This document shows, piece after piece, positions 46,347-55,000 of a DNA stretch of 64,000 bases. A model generated the notes under the pieces. It was not told where the DNA came from, ran no database searches, and was given only the letters and a program-made list of their open reading frames with translations. The DNA is taken from the NCBI RefSeq assembly GCF_026625785.1, contig NZ_CP113063.1:2604001-2668000 (forward strand), written 5' to 3'. Position numbers and translations under genes: made by a program. Source of the stretch: Gordonia sp. SL306 (lineage in GTDB: Bacteria > Actinomycetota > Actinomycetes > Mycobacteriales > Mycobacteriaceae). Within the stretch, counting starts at the first letter, position 1, and each line of letters begins with the position of its first letter.

Positions 46347-46934
46347 TCAGCGCTCCTCGGCCGGGATCCGCTCCAGCAAGACCTGTTTCGCCGCGGGCCA
46401 GTCGTCGTCGACCAGGGCGTACTGCGCCGTCGTCCGCCAACCGTCCGCGAAGCGTCGATGCTTGCGTAACAGTCCCTCGAAGGTGGCACCCAACTTGGCG
46501 ATCGCCGCTCGTGACTGTGCGTTGTTCTCGTGGGTGTGCCACACCAGCCGCACCGCCCCGCACTCCTCGAATGCGTGACGCATCAGCAGGAACTTCGCCG
46601 TCGGATTGATCGCCGTGCCCTGGGCGCCCTCCGCATAGAATGTGTATCCGATTGCGGTGGTGAGGTTGTCGGCATCGATGTCGTAGAAGCTCGTCGATCC
46701 GATCAATCGTCCGTCGGTGTTGTCGACGACGGCGTAGGCCACGCGGCGCGCCGGGTCGGCGAGCGCTGACTCGATCCATGATCGGGCGGAATCGGGGTCC
46801 GTGGGCACGGTTGTCCACCGGTAGGCCTCGGGGTTCCTCACCACCTGAGCGAGAGCGGCGACGTCGTCGAAGGTGAACGGCCGCAAGGTCACCCGTCCGG
46901 CCGACAGGGTACCCGTGCCCAACCACCCGCTCAT
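46347..46934 (-). CDS. GNAT family N-acetyltransferase (RimJ/RimL type)
   Basis: A 195-residue acetyltransferase of the RimJ/RimL-like group. It shows RVTLRPFTFDDVAALAQVVR at the start, GSTSFYDIDADNLTTAIGYT, and the acetyl-CoA loop region with NAQSRAAIAKLGATFEGLLR. Substrate unknown. The start overlaps the stop of the upstream GT87 gene (ATGA), so it is the second gene of that operon. Confidence 0.9.
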   Translation of the reverse strand: MSGWLGTGTLSAGRVTLRPFTFDDVAALAQVVRNPEAYRWTTVPTDPDSARSWIESALADPARRVAYAVVDNTDGRLIGSTSFYDIDADNLTTAIGYTFYAEGAQGTAINPTAKFLLMRHAFEECGAVRLVWHTHENNAQSRAAIAKLGATFEGLLRKHRRFADGWRTTAQYALVDDDWPAAKQVLLERIPAEER

Positions 46935-48379
46935 GAGCGGGCGACGGCCAGTTCGGGTTCCGGCGAGCTCGTGCGACGACCGAACGACGCCAACGGTTCT
47001 CGGAGAGGTGCACGGACGAACGCGACGATCAGGTATGCCAACAACACCGCGTGCACCCACACGCCGACGTTGACCCCGGAGATCACCCACCATTTCATCG
47101 GCGAACCCGACGTATAGATGCCGAACAACCGGAAGATCGTCGTATCGAGGATGAAATCGGCGACCAGATAGCCGACGATGACCGGCCAGCGGATCTTCAG
47201 CAGCACGAAGAACGGGAGGATCCACAATGTGTACTGCGGCGAGTGCACCTTGTGGAAGAGCATGAACCCGGCGAGCATCGACGCCGAGACCCCGATCCAC
47301 GGGTACAGCCCATCGCGGCGATATACCCGCCAGCCCAGGTAGACCGCCGTCGCGAACGCCGCGACGATCAGGATCGGCGACAGCAGACCCACCAGCGAGT
47401 TGTAGGTGTCGGTCTGGCCGCCCGTGAAGTGACGGAGTCCCCAGTACCAGATCGAATTGGTGTCGACATCCGACTTCCGCTTGCCTTGGAACGAGAGAGC
47501 GGCCTTCCACCCGTCGAATCCGAGGACCATGAACGGCAGCTGGACCGCGATGACCGTGAGCGTCGCCGCGGCCGCCACCCACACCGCGCCGACCCAGTCG
47601 AGTGTCCTGCGGATCGGGGCTTCACCGCCGAGGCCCGGCGCCGTTCCGTAGGTGAGTACGTAGATCGCCAACGGCAGCACGAAGAAGCCGGGATAGAGCT
47701 TCAGACAGAACCCGATGCCGAGCAGGATCGCGGCGAGGATCGCGGCCGTCCGCACGGACAGGCGTCGCTCGCCGGTGCGTGGGCTGATCGTCGAACCCCA
47801 GGCCATCACCGCGACCGCGCCGACCGCGGTCGCCACCACGGGCAGTTCCCAGTTGTGGAACGCGTAGAGCACCAGCGGCGGGGTCGCGGCCCACCAGAGA
47901 ACCGACCAGCGGGTCATCAGCGCCAGCATCACCGTGACGGCGAGGCCGAACGGGACGAGCAACCACACCGAGTGCTGAAAGAACTCGGTGTCGGTGTGCG
48001 CGCCGATCGCGCCCAGCCACATGAACATGCCCGACAACACCGGGTACTCGACCACGCCGCCGAACAGTTTGCCGTCCGGGGTGATGCCGCCGTGGATGAA
48101 CGGGAAGACGTGATTGTTGATGTCGCGTCCGACCCACAGGTACATCAGGTCCGAGTAACAGGGGATGACTGCGTTCGGGTCGCCGACCGGCCAATGCGAA
48201 CTCCGGCCCTCGGCGAGGAACGGCGGCCCTCCACATACGATCTTCGCCGAATAGCTCCAGAACATGCACAGACAGGTGGTGAGCAGCGAGGTCAGCAGGA
48301 TCACGGCCATCTGGCCGCGGCCTGCGATGGTGGTGGAGATACGTGACGCCCGCGATGGCGCTCGGCGGACGTCCGACAT
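46931..48379 (-). CDS. GT87/DUF2029 membrane glycosyltransferase-like protein
   Basis: A 482-residue protein with about ten hydrophobic segments, related in layout to polyprenyl-phosphate-mannose-dependent mannosyltransferases. Shared features with the GT87 gene at 44-45.8 kb are an early extracytoplasmic loop with CYSDLMYLW, the GFCLKLYPGFFVLPLAIYVL segment and FHKVHSPQYTLWILPFFVLL. It therefore appears to be a paralogue inverted relative to the first. A role in envelope mannolipid synthesis is plausible but not shown. Confidence 0.82.
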   Translation of the reverse strand: MSDVRRAPSRASRISTTIAGRGQMAVILLTSLLTTCLCMFWSYSAKIVCGGPPFLAEGRSSHWPVGDPNAVIPCYSDLMYLWVGRDINNHVFPFIHGGITPDGKLFGGVVEYPVLSGMFMWLGAIGAHTDTEFFQHSVWLLVPFGLAVTVMLALMTRWSVLWWAATPPLVLYAFHNWELPVVATAVGAVAVMAWGSTISPRTGERRLSVRTAAILAAILLGIGFCLKLYPGFFVLPLAIYVLTYGTAPGLGGEAPIRRTLDWVGAVWVAAAATLTVIAVQLPFMVLGFDGWKAALSFQGKRKSDVDTNSIWYWGLRHFTGGQTDTYNSLVGLLSPILIVAAFATAVYLGWRVYRRDGLYPWIGVSASMLAGFMLFHKVHSPQYTLWILPFFVLLKIRWPVIVGYLVADFILDTTIFRLFGIYTSGSPMKWWVISGVNVGVWVHAVLLAYLIVAFVRAPLREPLASFGRRTSSPEPELAVARS

Positions 48380-48431
48380 GCGCTACAGACTAAGTGGTCG
48401 CGCACCCACTCACCGACCCCCTATCCCCAGC

Positions 48432-48492
48432 CGCGATGGTTCCCGTCAGCCGCGCCCCCGGATGACCGTCGCGGCTGACGGGAACCGTCGCG
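48432..48492. repeat. 23-bp inverted repeat upstream of rpsF
   Basis: CGCGATGGTTCCCGTCAGCC (arm 48432-48454) and GGCTGACGGGAACCGTCGCG (arm 48470-48492) pair over 23 bp with one mismatch and a 15-base loop. It lies between the divergent GT87 and rpsF genes. Confidence 0.75.
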
Positions 48493-48531
48493 GGTGCGGA
48501 TGGCGATTTCCCTGGTCAGGGGTACGTCGTG

Positions 48532-48600
48532 TATCTTGGAGCGGTTGCCGACGCAGGCGACCCTCCTGCCACGGACAGTCCGTGGCCGAACTAGCCCATA
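48532..48600 (+). promoter_or_regulatory. rpsF promoter and leader hairpin
   Basis: TGTATCTT at 48530-48537 looks like an extended -10. Downstream, GCCACGGA/TCCGTGGC (48568-48586) forms an 8-bp hairpin with loop CAG, followed by CCGAACTAGCC and the strong ribosome-binding site TAGGAGG. It may be a binding site for S6:S18 autoregulation, known for other bacteria; I cannot confirm the motif here. Confidence 0.45.
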
Positions 48601-48617
48601 GGAGGTGATGTGGTCTT

Positions 48618-48899
48618 ATGCGTCACTACGAATTGATGGTCATTCTCGATCCGAATCTGGACGAGCGCACCGTTGCACCCTCACTGGATACCTTCCTCAA
48701 CGTTGTCCGTAACGACGGCGGCAAGGTGGACAATGTCGACATCTGGGGCAAGCGCCGTCTTGCCTACGAGATCCTGAAGCACAACGAGGGCATCTATGCC
48801 GTCATCGATCTCAACGCCGAGCCCAAGACGGTCACCGAGCTCGACCGTCAGTTGAAGCTCAACGAGTCGGTCCTGCGCACCAAGGTCCTGCGGAAGTAA
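48618..48899 (+). CDS. rpsF: 30S ribosomal protein S6
   Basis: A 93-residue small-subunit protein that binds S18 in the platform. It has the typical [20 protein letters not shown] start, [20 protein letters not shown] and [16 protein letters not shown]. It is the first gene of rpsF-ssb-rpsR-rplI. AGGAGG lies well placed before the ATG. Confidence 0.98.
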   Translation: MRHYELMVILDPNLDERTVAPSLDTFLNVVRNDGGKVDNVDIWGKRRLAYEILKHNEGIYAVIDLNAEPKTVTELDRQLKLNESVLRTKVLRK

Positions 48900-49024
48900 T
48901 CCACAGTTCCTCGATCGACACGTAAGCAGTCGGTGCCGGGCTCTAGGGTTGAACGCATAGCGTTGAACCATTGCCCGGTGCACGTCGATCAGCGAGTGCC
49001 CAACCACGACCCAAGGGGAGACAC

Positions 49025-49534
49025 ATGGCAGGCGACACGGTCATCACCGTTGTAGGCAACCTGACGGCAGACCCGGAGCTCCGGTTCACACCGTCGGGAG
49101 CCGCGGTGGCCAACTTCACGGTGGCCTCCACGCCGCGCACCTTCGATCGTCAGACCAATGAGTGGAAGGACGGCGAAGCGCTGTTCCTCCGCTGCAACAT
49201 CTGGCGCGATGCCGCGGAGAACGTGACCGAGAGTCTGTCCAAGGGAACCCGGGTCGTCGTGCAGGGTCGCCTCAAGCAGCGATCCTTCGAAACCCGTGAG
49301 GGCGAGAAGCGCACAGTGGTGGAACTCGAGGTCGACGAGATCGGCCCCTCACTGAAGTACGCAACCGCGAAGGTCAACAAGGCCTCGCGGGGCGGCGGTG
49401 GAGGCTTCTCCTCGGGCGGCGGCGGAAGCCGCAGCGGGGGAGGCGGCGGAAGCCAGCAGGTCGCCGACGATCCGTGGGGCAGCGCGCCCGCGAGCGGATC
49501 GTTCGGCGGGGGCGACGACGAACCACCTTTCTAG
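49025..49534 (+). CDS. ssb: single-stranded DNA-binding protein
   Basis: A 169-residue SSB. The N-terminal OB fold shows [40 protein letters not shown] and [21 protein letters not shown] glycine-rich linker (about 120-150) leads to the acidic tip DDEPPF that contacts partner proteins. The ATG preceded by AAGGGGAG fits better than the earlier in-frame ATG at 48971. Confidence 0.97.
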   Translation: MAGDTVITVVGNLTADPELRFTPSGAAVANFTVASTPRTFDRQTNEWKDGEALFLRCNIWRDAAENVTESLSKGTRVVVQGRLKQRSFETREGEKRTVVELEVDEIGPSLKYATAKVNKASRGGGGGFSSGGGGSRSGGGGGSQQVADDPWGSAPASGSFGGGDDEPPF

Positions 49535-49552
49535 AAACACACTGGAGTACCA

Positions 49553-49810
49553 ATGGCAAAGGCAAAAAGCAGCCGGAAGCCGCGCGTCGAGAAGGTCACC
49601 AAGACCAAGGCGTGCAACTTCTGCAAGGACAAGAAGGCTGTCATCGACTACAAGGACACCGCATTGCTGCGGCGCTACCTGTCCGACCGCGGCAAGATCC
49701 GTTCGCGTCGCGTCACGGGCAACTGCGTCCAGCACCAGCGCGATGTCGCTGTGGCCGTGAAGAACTCGCGTGAGGTGGCCTTGCTGCCCTTCACCTCGAT
49801 CGGTCGCTGA
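49553..49810 (+). CDS. rpsR: 30S ribosomal protein S18
   Basis: An 85-residue S18. The cysteine pair CNFCKDKK and the later NCVQHQRDV suggest the zinc-binding (C+) form; zinc-free paralogues replace it under zinc starvation in mycobacteria. The core [20 protein letters not shown] is conserved. Confidence 0.97.
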   Translation: MAKAKSSRKPRVEKVTKTKACNFCKDKKAVIDYKDTALLRRYLSDRGKIRSRRVTGNCVQHQRDVAVAVKNSREVALLPFTSIGR

Positions 49811-49827
49811 GCGGAAAGGGAGCTGAC

Positions 49828-50280
49828 ATGAAACTCATCCTTACCGCCGCCGTGGAGAACCTCGGCGAAGCAGGCGACACCGTTGAGGTCAAGGACGGCT
49901 ACGGCCGCAACTACCTCCTGCCCCGCGGTCTGGCCATCAAGGCCACCCGTGGTGCGCAGAAGCAGGTCGACGGCATCCGTCGTTCCCAGGAGGCCCGCGA
50001 GGTCCGCGGTCTCGAGCACGCCAACGAGCTCAAGCAGGCCCTCGAAGGCCTCACCGCGGTCTCGCTGGGTGTCAAGACCCATGACTCGGGCAAGCTCTTC
50101 GGTTCGGTGACCGCCGCCGACGTCGCAGGCGCGATCAAGTCGGCCGGTGGACCGGTCGTCGACAAGCGTTCGGTCGAGCTGCCGCAGGGCCACATCAAGG
50201 CCACCGGTAGCTACCCCGTCGTCGTGCGTCTGCACCCCGACGTGGAGGCCACTGTCGAGCTGGCCGTCATCGCCGGCTGA
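49828..50280 (+). CDS. rplI: 50S ribosomal protein L9
   Basis: A 150-residue L9 with the N-terminal rRNA-binding domain [40 protein letters not shown], the long connecting helix and the C-terminal domain [15 protein letters not shown]. It is the last gene before a strong terminator. Confidence 0.98.
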   Translation: MKLILTAAVENLGEAGDTVEVKDGYGRNYLLPRGLAIKATRGAQKQVDGIRRSQEAREVRGLEHANELKQALEGLTAVSLGVKTHDSGKLFGSVTAADVAGAIKSAGGPVVDKRSVELPQGHIKATGSYPVVVRLHPDVEATVELAVIAG

Positions 50281-50302
50281 GCACACCGACGCAGTACCTG
50301 GT

Positions 50303-50337
50303 ACGAGGCCGGGCGGACATGGTCCGCCCGGCCTCGT
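50303..50337 (+). terminator. terminator of the rpsF-rplI operon
   Basis: A 16-bp perfect stem ACGAGGCCGGGCGGAC / GTCCGCCCGGCCTCGT closes on the three-base loop ATG and is followed by a C/T-rich tract, 22 bases after the rplI stop. Confidence 0.88.
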
Positions 50338-50562
50338 CGTCTCTCTGGGGCAGGTACGCGCAACCATGAGTAATCCCTCGCGTACGCGTGGGGGAGGACC
50401 GCACGACTCGGGTAGTCGACTACGCGTTTCACCTGCGCTGCCGAGACGTAGTTTCGGTGCTACGAGTTCATCAGATCCGGGGGGCCGGATCGACCGCAAA
50501 GGAGCGCAACGTCCACGGGACTCGTGAACAACCGATCATGTTCACACCAGGAGGCGTTCGCC

Positions 50563-50820
50563 ATGTTCATCATCTTCGTCATCACCGGCGTGATCGTCTT
50601 CGTCCTGCTGTTCTTCCGACTGCCCAGCGTCGACATTCCCGGTTATCAAGCGCGGCAGGCGATTGCGACGCGGGAGCGTGCACTCGAGAAAGCAGCTCGA
50701 CAACAGGCGCCGGCGTCGGCCAAGGAGGCCGCGCAGGCAGACCGGGCCGCTCGTCCCGCCGGCACCCCTTCGCGCGCGTGGATGTTCGAGTTCGCCACTC
50801 AGATGAGGTCGTTTCTCTGA
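50563..50820 (+). CDS. small single-pass membrane protein
   Basis: An 85-residue protein with one N-terminal hydrophobic segment (MFIIFVITGVIVFVLLFFRL). A positively charged, alanine-rich helical part (RQAIATRERALEKAARQQAP) and a short aromatic end follow. The ATG has AGGAGG seven bases upstream, which favours it over 50524. Family not recognised. Confidence 0.65.
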   Translation: MFIIFVITGVIVFVLLFFRLPSVDIPGYQARQAIATRERALEKAARQQAPASAKEAAQADRAARPAGTPSRAWMFEFATQMRSFL

Positions 50821-50875
50821 GGCTTCGCCGGTGACCGGTGACTTGCGATGAGCCGCAACGACACCGGCGCAGGGC

Positions 50876-51532
50876 TCAGCGCGGTGGGGCCGGCGTCGCC
50901 GGCAGCTGATTCCAGTACTGCAGTCGTGGCGGCAGATACCGGGGTGCCGGGTTGTTGCTGTGCGCGCTGTCGCCACTGGGGAAGAAGAACTTGTGCCAGC
51001 CCGGGGTGAAGATCAGTGCCCGTGAGCCGGTCCGGCAGGCGACGGTGTCGGGTCGGGGAGCGGTGCAGGTGACCCCGCCGATGGTGACCCGCTTGCCGAC
51101 GGGAAGGGTCGGTGCGCGGAAACCCGACGGCGCACCGAATCGGTAGTTCGACCAGTTGGGTACCCACCAGGGCCCTTGCTGGTCGCCCGAGATCGCTGCA
51201 CCGCGGACGTCGGGGGGTGCGGTCGCCGGGGTGCCCTGACAGCCGGCGTAGCGGTACGTCGGACCGATCTGGCACAGCCATCGGCCGGCGCGCAGGAATC
51301 CGCGACCGTTGTCGGCGTACGCCAGCGGACGGTAGGCGGCCGGGTTGACCGGTTGATATCTCGAGAGGTCGAACTCGACCGGCATCGTCGGTCCCGGCGC
51401 CGGTGCTGCCGAAGCCGTGGCCGTACCCAACGGGGCGGCCGTGGCCAGCACGACGGCGACTCCGGCCACGACGAGTTGCTGCCACCGAAGATGTCGACCT
51501 CGTGTCGCCCGATACCGCCCCATGGCCAACAT
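50876..51532 (-). CDS. secreted protein with signal peptide, unknown function
   Basis: A ~218-residue exported protein. A basic N-terminus (MGRYRATRGRHLRWQQ) and hydrophobic stretch end in ATASAAPAPG, a likely signal peptidase I site. The mature part has paired cysteines (WLCQIGPTYRYAGCQGTPAT; VTCTAPRPDTVACRTGSRAL) and ends with a proline-rich tail. Start candidates are ATG 51532 and ATG 51523. The frame is open further upstream but without support. Family not recognised. Confidence 0.65.
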   Translation of the reverse strand: MLAMGRYRATRGRHLRWQQLVVAGVAVVLATAAPLGTATASAAPAPGPTMPVEFDLSRYQPVNPAAYRPLAYADNGRGFLRAGRWLCQIGPTYRYAGCQGTPATAPPDVRGAAISGDQQGPWWVPNWSNYRFGAPSGFRAPTLPVGKRVTIGGVTCTAPRPDTVACRTGSRALIFTPGWHKFFFPSGDSAHSNNPAPRYLPPRLQYWNQLPATPAPPR

Positions 51533-52092
51533 TGGAACACGACCCGCGTCGGGGTGGACCGGAACTCCGGAGATTGTGGGACGTTTGTCCACAACCGCCG
51601 ATCGGGACCACCTCTGAGCAGGTGTAACCCAAGTCACATCGAATGTTTACCGAGTTGTTGGTTGCAGGTGGTTCGGGCTTGACCTGCAACACGCCGAACG
51701 ACGTGTCCAGCGTGACACGCCGAGACGAATTCTTTGACCTGCTGTGGAAAACTTTCAGTGCACTGACCTGCAGTTACTCAATTGCTCACAGAACAAATCC
51801 CCACGCTGTACACAGGGGGTGCACAAGCCACTCGCCAGCGTCCACAGACGGTCCACAGTTTGCTGACAATGTTGTGCACAGCTCCGTTTGAACCGGACAC
51901 GAAGGTCGCTCTAGTGTGCTCCGACAGTGCCTCTGCGATAGCTCTGGGCGCGCCGCCGGACTTTTGTGTCGGTGGTCGTCGCTATCACGGAGCCAGCACG
52001 ACCGACGTCGGCGGCGGATGCCGTGGACGCCACACAGAGTCGGACCCACTCGAAGTCGAGTGGTGCAAAGTACTGCGAGAGGTTTGACACGC
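51533..52092. promoter_or_regulatory. DnaA-box-rich intergenic region upstream of dnaB
   Basis: A ~560-base gap without a convincing gene. It contains a perfect TTGTCCACA (51585-51593), TGTGGAAAA (51743-51751, complement TTTTCCACA), CTGTACACA (51806-51814) and TTGTGCACA (51872-51880). TCCACAG also occurs twice (51841 and 51852 regions). A relatively A/T-rich stretch lies around 51725-51800. The motifs match the TTGTCCACA-type DnaA box of high-GC actinobacteria, in both orientations. The dnaB promoter must lie here. Confidence 0.55.
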
Positions 52093-55000
52093 GTGGCAGT
52101 TGTCGATGACCGCGGGCACGACCCAGGACACCTGGAGTCGGTTGCCGGCGGGCGAGCGGGTCGAGGGGACGATGGTGTCCCCGCCCAGGATTTCGGCCGG
52201 CAGCCGCCTCAGGATCTGGCTGCGGAGCAGTCGGTGCTGGGCGGCATGTTGCTGTCGAAAGACGCGATTGCCGACGTGGTGGAGAAACTCAGGTCCGGCG
52301 ACTTCTACCGTCCTGCGCACCAGGCCGTCTACGAAGCGGTCCTCGAGCTCTACGGCAAGGGCGAACCCGCGGACGCGGTGACCGTCGCCAACGAGCTCGA
52401 GCGTGCCGGTGAGCTCCGCCGGGTGGGCGGGGCACCCTATCTGCACACGTTGATCTCCACGGTGCCGACAGCCGCCAATGCGGGCTATTACGCGGAGATC
52501 GTCGCGGAGAAGGCGATCCTGCGGCGGCTCGTCGAGGCGGGGACCCGCATCGTGCAGTTCGGCTACGCAGGCGCCGACGGCCAGGACGTCGCCGAGGTGG
52601 TCGACCGCGCGCAGGCCGAGGTCTACGAGGTCACCGAGCGCCGCACCGCCGAGGACTACGTGCCGCTCGAAGAACTGCTCCAGCCGACCATGGACGAGAT
52701 CGACTCGATCGCCTCTCGTGGCGGTATCTCGCTCGGCGTGCCCACCGGCTTCGTCGACCTCGACAAGATCACCAACGGTCTGCATCCGGGCCAGATGATC
52801 ATCGTCGCCGCGCGACCGGGTGTCGGCAAGGCGCTGGCCCTCGACACCCCGCTGCCCACACCGACCGGCTGGACCACGATGGGCAAGGTCGGGGTCGGCG
52901 ACCTGCTGCTCGACGCCCAGGGCACGCCCACCAAGGTGGTCGCCGCCACCGAGGTGATGACCGAACGCCCGTGCTACGAGGTCGAATTCAACGACGGCAC
53001 CATCCTGGTCGCCGACGAACAGCACCAGTGGGTGGCCGATATCGACGGCAAACGACAGACCGTCACCACCGATGGGATGCGCGCCCACGTCGGTTGCGCC
53101 GTGATCCGCAACACCCGACCGCTGGAATTGCCGCGGAAGCGCTTCGCGTACGGCCCGTACACCGTCGCGGCGCTGGCCGGGATGGCCTTCAACGACCCCG
53201 AGATCGCCATGCGGATCGATGCCGAAGGCCCAGTTGACGTGATGACGTTGATGGCCGACCTCGGCGGCCGCATCCCATTCGAATATCTCCGGGGGTCGAT
53301 CGCGCAGCGTCGAGCACTGCTCGCGGGGTTGCTCGACGCCCGCGCCACGGTCGACGACGACGGCTGGATCACCGTGCCCGCCGCCACGCGGCACATGACC
53401 GCCGTCGTCGCCGATCTGGTGGCAGGCCTCGGCTACAACTACAAGCGATCGGTCACCGGCTGGCTGCGGGTGGACGCCGACGACGACGTCTTCACCGTCC
53501 ATCACAAGGCCATCCGGCACAAGGAACTCCGCCGTCGAGCCGGTGTGCGTCGACTGATCTCCGTGCGGCCGGTGGACAGCGTGCCGGTGCGGTGCGTGCA
53601 GGTCGACAACGACGAGCACATGTACCTGGCAGGCGAGGCGATGGTGCCCACGCACAACTCGACGCTCGCCATGGACTTCCTGCGTTCGTGCTCGATCACC
53701 AATCACCTGACCAGCGCCATGTTCTCGCTGGAGATGAGCAAGACCGAGATCGTCATGCGCCTGTTGTCGGCGGAGGCGAAGGTGAAACTCGGTGACATGC
53801 GCGGCGGCACGATGACCGACGACGACTGGACCCGGCTCGCGCGACGGATGGGCGAGATCTCCGAGGCGCCGCTGTTCATCGACGACTCACCCAACCTGAC
53901 GATGATGGAGATCCGCGCCAAAGCTCGTCGGCTGAAGCAGCGCCAGGATCTGAAACTCGTTGTGGTGGACTACATGCAGCTGATGACGTCGGGTAAGAAG
54001 GTGGAGTCCCGTCAGCAGGAGGTCTCCGAGTTCTCTCGTCAATTGAAGCTGCTCGCAAAGGAACTCGAGGTTCCGGTGGTTGCGATCAGTCAGCTGAACC
54101 GTGGACCAGAACAGCGGACGGACAAGAAGCCGCAGGTGTCTGATCTACGTGAGTCGGGGTGCCTGCCTGCTTCTGCGCGAATTCTGCGTGCCGACAACGG
54201 TTCTGAGGTCACTCTCGGTGAGCTCATGGCGACCGGTGAGAAGCCTCTGGTGTGGTCGCTGGACCAGCGCATGCGCATGGTGAAACGCCGGATGGTGAAA
54301 GTTTTTCCGAGCGGTCGCAAAGAGGTGTTCCGTGTTCGGATGGCGTCCGGACGTGTCATCGAGGCGACGGGTAATCATCCGTTCCAGACTGTCGACGGCT
54401 GGATCCCGTTGGAGCAATTGGCTGTCGACGATCGTGTTGCGGCGCCGAGGTGGGTGCCGGAGCCGCGGGACACCGGGTTGATGGCGGAGCAGGAACTTGT
54501 GATGCTCGCGCACATGATCGGAGATGGCTCATGCGTCAAGCGTCAGCCGATCCGATATGCGAGTGTCGATGAGGAGAACCTGCAGGCGGTTGAATTCGCG
54601 GCTGGATACTTCGGTGTCAAGGCGATTCGCGATGACTACCCCGCCGCGCGCGTGACCACCCTGCGCTTGCGTGCGCCGTATCGGTTGACGCATGGCAAGC
54701 GAAACCCTATCGCGGCCTGGCTTGACGACCTCGGATTGTTCGGCTTGCGAAGCTACGAGAAGTTCGTTCCGCCCGTGGTGTTCTCGCTGCCCACGGATCA
54801 GGTCGCGTTGTTCCTGCAGCACCTGTGGTCCACAGATGGTTCGGTTCGCTGGGACGAAAAGGCAGGTCAGGGCAGGGTCTATTACGCGACCACGTCACGT
54901 CGACTCGCTGACGACATCGCACAGCTGCTGCTCCGGTTCGGAATATACGGACGGATCGTCCGGACCGAGAAGGCCGGCTACCGACCGTGCTGGCACCTCA

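Noticed and set aside
51585-51880. A chromosomal origin (oriC)
   Set aside because: No dnaA/dnaN genes flank it and only two good boxes exist; a dnaB regulatory region is the simpler reading.
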